The notes beneath the pieces are model-generated. The model was not told the origin of the DNA and searched no databases. It was given only the letters and a program-made list of their open reading frames with translations. The position numbers and the translations under genes are program-made. This document shows, piece by piece, positions 13,224-17,904 of a stretch of DNA of 17,904 bases (positions are counted from its first letter, which is position 1; the number at the start of each line of letters is the position of its first letter). Location: contig JAITED010000110.1 in the NCBI GenBank assembly GCA_031282235.1, forward strand, positions 1 to 17,904, read 5' to 3'. Origin of the DNA: Propionibacteriaceae bacterium (GTDB lineage: Bacteria > Actinomycetota > Actinomycetes > Propionibacteriales > Propionibacteriaceae).

Positions 13224-13742
13224 ATGAAAAAAATATTGATTACCATTATGGCCGCATTGGCGGTCGCTGTTTCGCTGGTTGCTTGTAGCGGTGGAGCAGA
13301 CGATACGAAGCTGAGCGGCAGCACCGATACGATTCTCACCAACCTGCTAACTACGGCAAAGATTGAAATTGCGATGCCGGAGCAGGCGCCAGCAACGGAG
13401 GATAACGCCAGCGGCACGCTCGGTATCAGCGCTGAGCAGTTTAAGAGTTACGTCGTGGAGGCCACGGTTTCGTCCTCGCTGATGATGACTAGCGCGCATC
13501 AGGTGACGCTCGCTAAGACGAAAACCGCTGCCGACGCTACCGAACTCGCCAAGCTGATTGCTGCCGAGTTCGACTCCACCAAGTGGGTCTGCGTGATGCC
13601 GGACAGGTCGGTGGTGGTCACCTCTGGTACGTATGTGCTGTTGGTGGTGTCAACTAATGAATACGTTGACGCGGTGCTCAAGGCTTTTGAGGATGCCGCT
13701 GGCACCACCGCTAACCTGAATACGTTCTACACCAAGTCGTAA
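13224..13742 (+). CDS. Lipoprotein of DUF4358 type
   Basis: The 172-residue protein starts at ATG 13224, with a GGGGGTG ribosome binding site. The N-terminus is a lipoprotein signal peptide: MKK, a hydrophobic stretch and the lipobox LVAC with Cys21, so the mature protein should be anchored outside the membrane. The mature part (about 40-165) matches the layout I recall for DUF4358 proteins: a start such as IEIAMPE, a middle ISAEQFKSYVVEATV with a run of Ala/Lys/Asp/Glu helix (VTLAKTKTAADATELAKLI), then VVVTSGTYVLLVVS near the end. DUF4358 genes commonly sit with MBOAT and DHHW genes in Gram-positive bacteria, and that is the case here: the MBOAT gene starts 25 bases downstream. It is likely an accessory factor of polymer O-acylation; its biochemical role is not known. 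A possible -10 (TAGAAT) is at 13180-13185. Confidence 0.7.
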   Translation: MKKILITIMAALAVAVSLVACSGGADDTKLSGSTDTILTNLLTTAKIEIAMPEQAPATEDNASGTLGISAEQFKSYVVEATVSSSLMMTSAHQVTLAKTKTAADATELAKLIAAEFDSTKWVCVMPDRSVVVTSGTYVLLVVSTNEYVDAVLKAFEDAAGTTANLNTFYTKS

Positions 13743-13767
13743 CCTCAAGCTGTAACTGGGGAGCGCG

Positions 13768-15192
13768 ATGCTATTCTCGTCCGTCCCGTTTCTGTACTGG
13801 TTCCTGCCCTTGACGCTGGCGGTGTACTTCATCACGCCGCTGCCAGCTTCCGGCACGACCAGGTGGCGCAATCTGGTGCTGTTGGTTGCCAGTTTCATCT
13901 TTTACGCTTGGGGCGAGCCGATTTACGTGGCGCTGATGGCGGCAGAGGTTGTGGCGCTGTGGGGTATCGGGTTGTTGCTCGCCCGCGCCACCACCGTGAG
14001 AGCCAAACGCGGCTGGGTGGGCACGGCGGTGGTTATCGCCATCGGGGTGTTGGGATATTTCAAATACGCCGACTTCTTTATCAACAGTTTCAATACGGCG
14101 TTTGGGCTTAGCATTCCGCTGCTGCGGATTGCGCTGCCCATCGGTATCAGTTTCTATACGTTCCAGATGTTGAGCTACATCTTCGATTTGAGCGCCGAGC
14201 GCGTCACGGTGCAGCGTAACGTTTTGGATTTCGCCACGTATGTGGTGCTGTTTCCGCAGTTGGTGGCCGGGCCGATTGTGCGTTACTCCGATGTGGCCGC
14301 GCAACTGAGCACCCGCAGTCACACCCTGCAACGCTTCGCGGATGGGGCGACCCGCTTCACCGTCGGCTTGGCGAAAAAGGTGTTAATCGCTAACACTATT
14401 GCTGAACTGGCAACGATTGTCGCGGCCAGCGATGAGCGTACATTCCTGTCAGCGTGGCTATGGGTGGTGGCGTTCTCGCTCCAGATTTACTTTGATTTCT
14501 CGGGTTACTCCGATATGGCCATCGGCATCGGCACTATGTTGGGCTTCGATTTTCCCGAGAACTTCAACTATCCCTATATCGCGCTCTCCATCACTGATTT
14601 CTGGCGGCGTTGGCATATGAGCTTGTCAAGCTGGTTCCGTGATTATGTTTACATCCCGTTGGGTGGCTCGCGGGTGAAACCGATTCGCCATTTCGGCAAC
14701 ATCTTTGCCGTTTGGGCGCTCACCGGCTTCTGGCATGGCGCGGATTGGCGTTTCATCGCTTGGGGTCTCTATTTCGGTGTAGTGCTGGTGATTGAAAAAT
14801 ACGCTTTCGGGGGGCGGCTGCTTAGACTGCCCGCCGCTTTGGCACATATATATACGCTGCTGTTAATTTGCATCGGTTGGGTGTTGTTCGAGATTGCCGG
14901 GTTTGGTAACGCTGCCGCTCTGTTGGGGCGGATGGTCGGCATCGGCACCGCTGGGCTAGCTGGTGCGGAGTCGCTATATTATCTGCGCTCTTACGCGGTG
15001 CTGTTGACGCTCGGCGTATTGGGGGCGACACCCCTACCGCGCTGGATTGGGGAACGCATAGCAGCGTGGCGTATCGGAAGCTTCACGCCCTCAGCCGTGC
15101 TGCGCCCCATCGCTTTAGCGCTGCTACTGCTGCTAGTGACCGCATTTTTAGTTGATGGTTCATTCAACCCGTTCATCTATTTCAGGTTCTAA
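13768..15192 (+). CDS. MBOAT-family O-acyltransferase (AlgI/DltB-like)
   Basis: The 474-residue protein starts at ATG 13768, with GGGGAG upstream. It has around ten to twelve transmembrane segments and begins with the typical LFSSVPFLYWFLP. Family signatures include LGYFKYADFF (about 95-104), PIGISFYTFQMLSY, FPQLVAGPIVRY, QIYFDFSGYSDMAIG, the block NFNYPYIALSITDFWRRWHM (266-285), and ALTGFWHGADW with catalytic His323. MBOAT proteins of this AlgI/PatA group pass acetyl groups from the cytoplasm across the membrane to an extracytoplasmic partner that O-acetylates a polysaccharide. The next gene, a DHHW protein, is the expected partner. The polymer may be the glycan primed by the WbaP-type transferase, peptidoglycan or a teichoic-acid-like chain. 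DltB activity is unlikely because no dltA, dltC or dltD gene is present. Confidence 0.92.
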   Translation: MLFSSVPFLYWFLPLTLAVYFITPLPASGTTRWRNLVLLVASFIFYAWGEPIYVALMAAEVVALWGIGLLLARATTVRAKRGWVGTAVVIAIGVLGYFKYADFFINSFNTAFGLSIPLLRIALPIGISFYTFQMLSYIFDLSAERVTVQRNVLDFATYVVLFPQLVAGPIVRYSDVAAQLSTRSHTLQRFADGATRFTVGLAKKVLIANTIAELATIVAASDERTFLSAWLWVVAFSLQIYFDFSGYSDMAIGIGTMLGFDFPENFNYPYIALSITDFWRRWHMSLSSWFRDYVYIPLGGSRVKPIRHFGNIFAVWALTGFWHGADWRFIAWGLYFGVVLVIEKYAFGGRLLRLPAALAHIYTLLLICIGWVLFEIAGFGNAAALLGRMVGIGTAGLAGAESLYYLRSYAVLLTLGVLGATPLPRWIGERIAAWRIGSFTPSAVLRPIALALLLLLVTAFLVDGSFNPFIYFRF

Positions 15193-15202
15193 GGGGATGA
15201 AC

Positions 15203-16426
15203 ATGGCAGCAGAAACGAAAAATACGAATAAAACACCCCAAACGGATACGCCAACTGCGACGCTAACTGAGGCAACTGATGCAGTTGAACCTCGCACCTC
15301 CCACAGCAGCTTAGCGAGCACACTAGCCACAGTTTTAACGTTCGCACTCATTTTAGGCGGCGGTTTTATCGCCAATCGGATTTACACCCCACCGGAGATT
15401 TCGCTCAGCGAACGCCGCCCGCTGGCTACCATGCCTAAACTCAATTGGGGCACCCTCAGCGACGGCACATTCGCCGCCGATTTCGATAAATTCGCCGCTG
15501 ATAGTTTCATTGGGCGCGAACAACTGCGCGCCCTCAAGGCTTGGACAGTGCTATATCCGTTCGCGGAACTGGACAAATCCGGGCTGTATCTCGGTGATTC
15601 CGGCGCGGGGCGCTTCCAGAATTTGGATACGGATTCGGCGCGCAAAGTGGCTGAGAAAATCGCCCGCGTCACCACCGGCTACCTCTCCGGGCTAAACGTC
15701 TACTGGGGTTTCGTGCCCGATAAGTCGATATACGCCGGGCGCTACCTGCCGGGGTTCGACCCGGCAGCAGCAACGGCAGCGATGACCCCAGTGTTAGGCT
15801 CCGCCGGGTTCGTAGACTTGACCGACACTCTCAACGCCAACTCGTTCTACCGCACCGATTTGCATTGGAGCCAGCCGTGGCTGCGCCCCACAGTGGAACG
15901 GCTCGCTGAGCGCATGGGGTTTGAGATGGTGTGGCCGGGCGGCTCTTTGGTTGACTCCACCGCAAAACTGCCCCCGTCTGCAGGCGATTTTCAAGGTGTT
16001 TACCCTGGTCAACTGGCGCTTGAAATGGATGACGACCAGATGCTTTACCTGCCGCTGCCTGAGTCCATCACCACGCACTATTTCGACACTAAAACACTAA
16101 CTTGGGTGGAAGGTGCAACGTATGATGAAGCCGAGTTCGCCAGCGACGACCCGTACAGTTTCTTCCTACGCGGCCCGCAAGCGCTGATTCGTATCGAAAA
16201 CCCGGACGCGCCCAACGATAAAGAACTATTCCTGTTCCGCGACAGTTTCAGTTCATCATTGGCTCCGCTGCTAGCCACCAGCTACCGCCAAATAACTCTC
16301 ATTGACCTGCGCTACATAGACATCCGCTTAGTGCCAGATTACATAGAGTTCACCCCCGGTTCCGATGCGCTGTTCCTCTACAGTTCGCAGATACTTAACT
16401 CCCAATCGGTGTTGTTAGTGCCGTAG
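15203..16426 (+). CDS. DHHW-family (AlgX/AlgJ-like) extracytoplasmic O-acetylation protein
   Basis: ATG 15203 is preferred because AAGGGG (15191-15196) sits six bases before it; ATG 15197 in the same frame lies too close. The 407-residue protein has a hydrophilic Thr-rich N-terminus (1-36), one transmembrane helix (about 37-60) and an extracytoplasmic domain. SERRPLATMP and FDKFAADSFIGREQL match the start of this family. VPDKSIYAGRYL, FYRTDLHW (216-222, with Asp219 and His221) and FLFRDSFSSSLAPLL (344-356, with Ser348 as the candidate nucleophile) form the likely SGNH-like active site. The family name comes from Asp-His-His-Trp; here the first His is Leu (DLHW). The gene starts ten bases after the MBOAT stop. 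The product should transfer acetyl groups to a polysaccharide outside the membrane. Its last codons and stop coincide with a palindromic-repeat fragment. Confidence 0.85.
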   Translation: MAAETKNTNKTPQTDTPTATLTEATDAVEPRTSHSSLASTLATVLTFALILGGGFIANRIYTPPEISLSERRPLATMPKLNWGTLSDGTFAADFDKFAADSFIGREQLRALKAWTVLYPFAELDKSGLYLGDSGAGRFQNLDTDSARKVAEKIARVTTGYLSGLNVYWGFVPDKSIYAGRYLPGFDPAAATAAMTPVLGSAGFVDLTDTLNANSFYRTDLHWSQPWLRPTVERLAERMGFEMVWPGGSLVDSTAKLPPSAGDFQGVYPGQLALEMDDDQMLYLPLPESITTHYFDTKTLTWVEGATYDEAEFASDDPYSFFLRGPQALIRIENPDAPNDKELFLFRDSFSSSLAPLLATSYRQITLIDLRYIDIRLVPDYIEFTPGSDALFLYSSQILNSQSVLLVP

Positions 16427-16481
16427 GCGGTCGTTTGGTGCCCACTTTATGAAAGGGGTGCCGCCGTAAGCGGTCGATTGG
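16418..16481. repeat. Two partial tandem units related to the composite repeat
   Basis: GTGCCGTAGGCGGTCGTTTGG (from 16418) and the similar GTGCCGCCGTAAGCGGTCGATTGG (ending 16481) share GCGGTCG(T/A)TTGG about 43 bases apart. The second is preceded by a decayed hairpin half (CACTTTATGAAAGGGG). Both resemble the TGCCGCCGTAGGCGG arm of the composite repeat. The first overlaps the end of the DHHW gene and includes its TAG stop. Confidence 0.6.
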
Positions 16482-16592
16482 AGCCCCCTTCTCGAAGGGG
16501 GTGGCAGGCGCAGCCTGACGGGGGTTATCTTCTCGCACCGCTCACTAAGAACCCCCGCCGCCTACGGCGGCACCCCCTTCGAGCAGGGGGCT
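16482..16592. repeat. Composite palindromic element, copy 2 (inverted relative to copy 1)
   Basis: A 111-base element is bounded by AGCCCCCTTCTCGAAGGGGGT and its near-inverse ending AGCAGGGGGCT. Its left arm carries the CAGGC-GCA-GCCTG hairpin and GGGGGTTATC; its right arm carries the CCGCC-TAC-GGCGG hairpin. This is the order found at 3306-3437 read on the other strand, so the two copies are the same element in opposite directions. The middles differ and are unrelated (about 22 versus 34 bases). Confidence 0.8.
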
Positions 16593-16740
16593 TCAGATGA
16601 CCGCCGGCGGCGGCGCCTTTATTGAGAGTTTTGTTAGAAACTTTCTGGTTTTGTCTCACATTCTGAACATTTCGGGGGTGAGAGGGTGAGAGGCGGCGTT
16701 TGGGGTGTATATTCCGTGGTGGAACGTGAGTTTTATTATG

Positions 16741-16960
16741 ACGCTCAGGTTCTTACAACTACATATGGCGATCATTTGAGGGGAAGCCGGTGAAGATTCC
16801 GGCACTGTTCCGCAACGGTATGTCGAGGTTGTTAAATGGATGCGCAGGGTTGCGTATCTTTTAGTTATCTCTTTTCGACAAGTCCGAAAACCTTGGGTGG
16901 TGTAGAACAAGGTTATCCTGTCGAGAATTACAGGCTTGTTGCTTCCTTTCCGGGGCAAAA
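16741..16960 (+). ncRNA. Cobalamin (adenosylcobalamin-type) riboswitch
   Basis: The conserved core is clear. GGGGAAGCCGGTGAAGATTCC (from 16780) is followed by GGCACTGTTCCGCAACGGTA, which together form the B12-box half, and AGTCCGAAAACC (16881-16892) is the second conserved block. A helper stem, TGTCGA (16821-16826) with TCGACA (16875-16880), closes the arm between them. Pairing and loop regions follow to about 16960. The element ends some 70 bases before the start codon of the secreted propeller gene. Cobalamin binding normally lowers expression, so the gene should be on when B12 is scarce. The exact 5' and 3' ends are approximate. Confidence 0.88.
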
Positions 16961-17030
16961 GTCAAAACATCTTTTCGAGATAATCCTAAAGAACTGAACA
17001 GGCGACTTGCCACCAGCGAAAGGATTTTTC

Positions 17031-17904
17031 ATGCAAGTCTTACAAACAAGTAGAAAGTTATGGGGTGCGGTTATCGCATTCCTGCTTTCTGTAACACTAG
17101 CGGGCACGGCTTTTGCCGCTTGGCCGCAATATCAAGGTAGTGGTACTCACAACGGGCGCATTACCAATGGCACGCCGCCTTTGCAGATGCCTACGGACAT
17201 CGAAACCGTCACATTGGACGGTGCTATTGACAGCGAGTCTGTACTGAATACGGAGGGTACGGAGGTTTACTCCTACACGCTGGATAGCAGTGGTCAGTTG
17301 ACAAAGGTTAGGCTCTCCGACGGTGAGCCGATATGGCATGTGTCGGTTGGTACTTCTGGGATTCAGCTTGGCAGCCCGGCATTGATTCCAGAGAGTGTGA
17401 GCACTACTTACGCTGGCGTTTATGTTCCGGCGACAAACTATTATGGGATGCTTCTGAACCAGTATTTCGATACTGACATATCGGATTGGGAGACCTCCAA
17501 CCCCACGGGGCAACCCCCGGTAGTTTGGGTTGATGAGGATGTTCATGCTGCGCTCGCAGAGGGTGACGCTATGTGGCAGGATTTGAATTACACTGCTGCG
17601 ACTGGCACTAAGAGCGCGCAACTGTTCTCAGAGGCGCTGTTGCAGACGGGTTCTGTTAATCCAGCAGAAGTGCTGTACACCATCACGAACACCGCCACCC
17701 AGGAAGTCATAATGGATTACACGATTTCGCCTAACTCCACTAGCGTCTGGACTGAGTTTTCGGAGTATCGCGACCTGACGCTCACACAAAATACAACCTA
17801 TCGAGTGCAGGCTACTGTCATCACCGGTAACGTGTACATACACGACATCGGGTTCGGTTGGCAGACCGGCGGTGTCTCCAAGGTTAGTCTTGATGGAGGT
17901 ACTG
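17031..17904 (+). CDS. Secreted PQQ-like beta-propeller protein under cobalamin riboswitch control, 3' partial
   Basis: The frame is open from ATG 17031 to the window end (291 codons and continuing). GAAAGGA lies about seven bases before the ATG. The N-terminus is a Sec signal peptide: basic MQVLQTSRK, a hydrophobic core and cleavage near AFA-AWP. The mature protein begins WPQYQGSGTHNG, the first-blade pattern of PQQ-like propellers (WPxxxGxxxHxG). It continues with VYSYTLDSSGQLTKVRLSDGEPIWHVSVG, a typical blade carrying the closing Trp motif (DGEPIW). From about residue 140 to 280 there is a different segment rich in Asp, Thr and aromatic residues (YFDTDISDWE, YRVQATVITGNVYIHDIGFG) that looks like a jelly-roll insertion between blades. 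A GGVSKVSLDGG sequence at the cut end may resume the propeller. The riboswitch suggests a part in capturing or using corrinoids at the surface; this is inference. Confidence 0.8.
   Translation, partial: MQVLQTSRKLWGAVIAFLLSVTLAGTAFAAWPQYQGSGTHNGRITNGTPPLQMPTDIETVTLDGAIDSESVLNTEGTEVYSYTLDSSGQLTKVRLSDGEPIWHVSVGTSGIQLGSPALIPESVSTTYAGVYVPATNYYGMLLNQYFDTDISDWETSNPTGQPPVVWVDEDVHAALAEGDAMWQDLNYTAATGTKSAQLFSEALLQTGSVNPAEVLYTITNTATQEVIMDYTISPNSTSVWTEFSEYRDLTLTQNTTYRVQATVITGNVYIHDIGFGWQTGGVSKVSLDGGT

Noticed and set aside
13771..14331. Minus-strand open frame (186 codons) inside the MBOAT gene
   Set aside because: It is His/Gln/Arg-rich, has no ribosome binding site and overlaps conserved MBOAT motifs on the other strand.

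Overview
The window looks like chromosomal DNA of an actinobacterium, probably a moderate-GC, host-associated member of the Actinomycetaceae or a relative. The markers are a WhiB-type four-cysteine regulator, a stand-alone LytR_C domain protein, a three-TM LCP (LytR-CpsA-Psr) ligase and actinobacterial-style tRNA-Leu and tRNA-Ser genes. The genus is an inference; nothing in the window fixes it.

Layout: (1) 1-2.6 kb is an AT-rich accessory block: a 5'-truncated M50-like membrane protease (HELGH), a polytopic membrane protein with an unusual start, a decayed reading frame and a 54-residue two-helix membrane protein. (2) 2.7-3.4 kb holds a WhiB-like regulator with a C-terminal helix-turn-helix, followed by a composite palindromic repeat. 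(3) 3.5-9.6 kb is mostly envelope functions: mgtC-like and LCP genes (one minus-strand operon), a WbaP/CpsE-type initiating sugar transferase (plus), a MalY/PatB C-S lyase (minus) and a membrane-anchored LytR_C protein (minus). (4) 9.6-10.1 kb is a G-poor intergenic region with two perfect and several imperfect DnaA boxes. (5) 10.1-11.4 kb is an AbiE type IV toxin-antitoxin locus with an intact antitoxin and a deleted, frameshifted toxin. (6) 11.5-13.1 kb carries tRNA-Leu(CAG), lrgB/lrgA and tRNA-Ser(CGA); the tRNA-Ser 3' end is repeated beside the gene. (7) 13.2-16.4 kb is a three-gene plus-strand operon: DUF4358-like lipoprotein, MBOAT acyltransferase and DHHW-family protein, probably for O-acylation of a surface polymer. 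(8) 16.4-17.9 kb has a second copy of the composite repeat in inverted orientation, a cobalamin riboswitch, and the start of a secreted PQQ-like beta-propeller protein that runs off the window.

Most of the recognisable genes concern the cell envelope: making a lipid-linked glycan, attaching it to the wall, O-acylating it and controlling murein hydrolase or carboxylate export. The less ordinary parts are the B12-riboswitched secreted propeller protein, the DnaA-box cluster away from any visible dnaA, the inverted pair of composite repeats, the tRNA-Ser-derived repeats and the AT-rich M50 block. All assignments come from reading the sequence and recalled family motifs; no database search was run.
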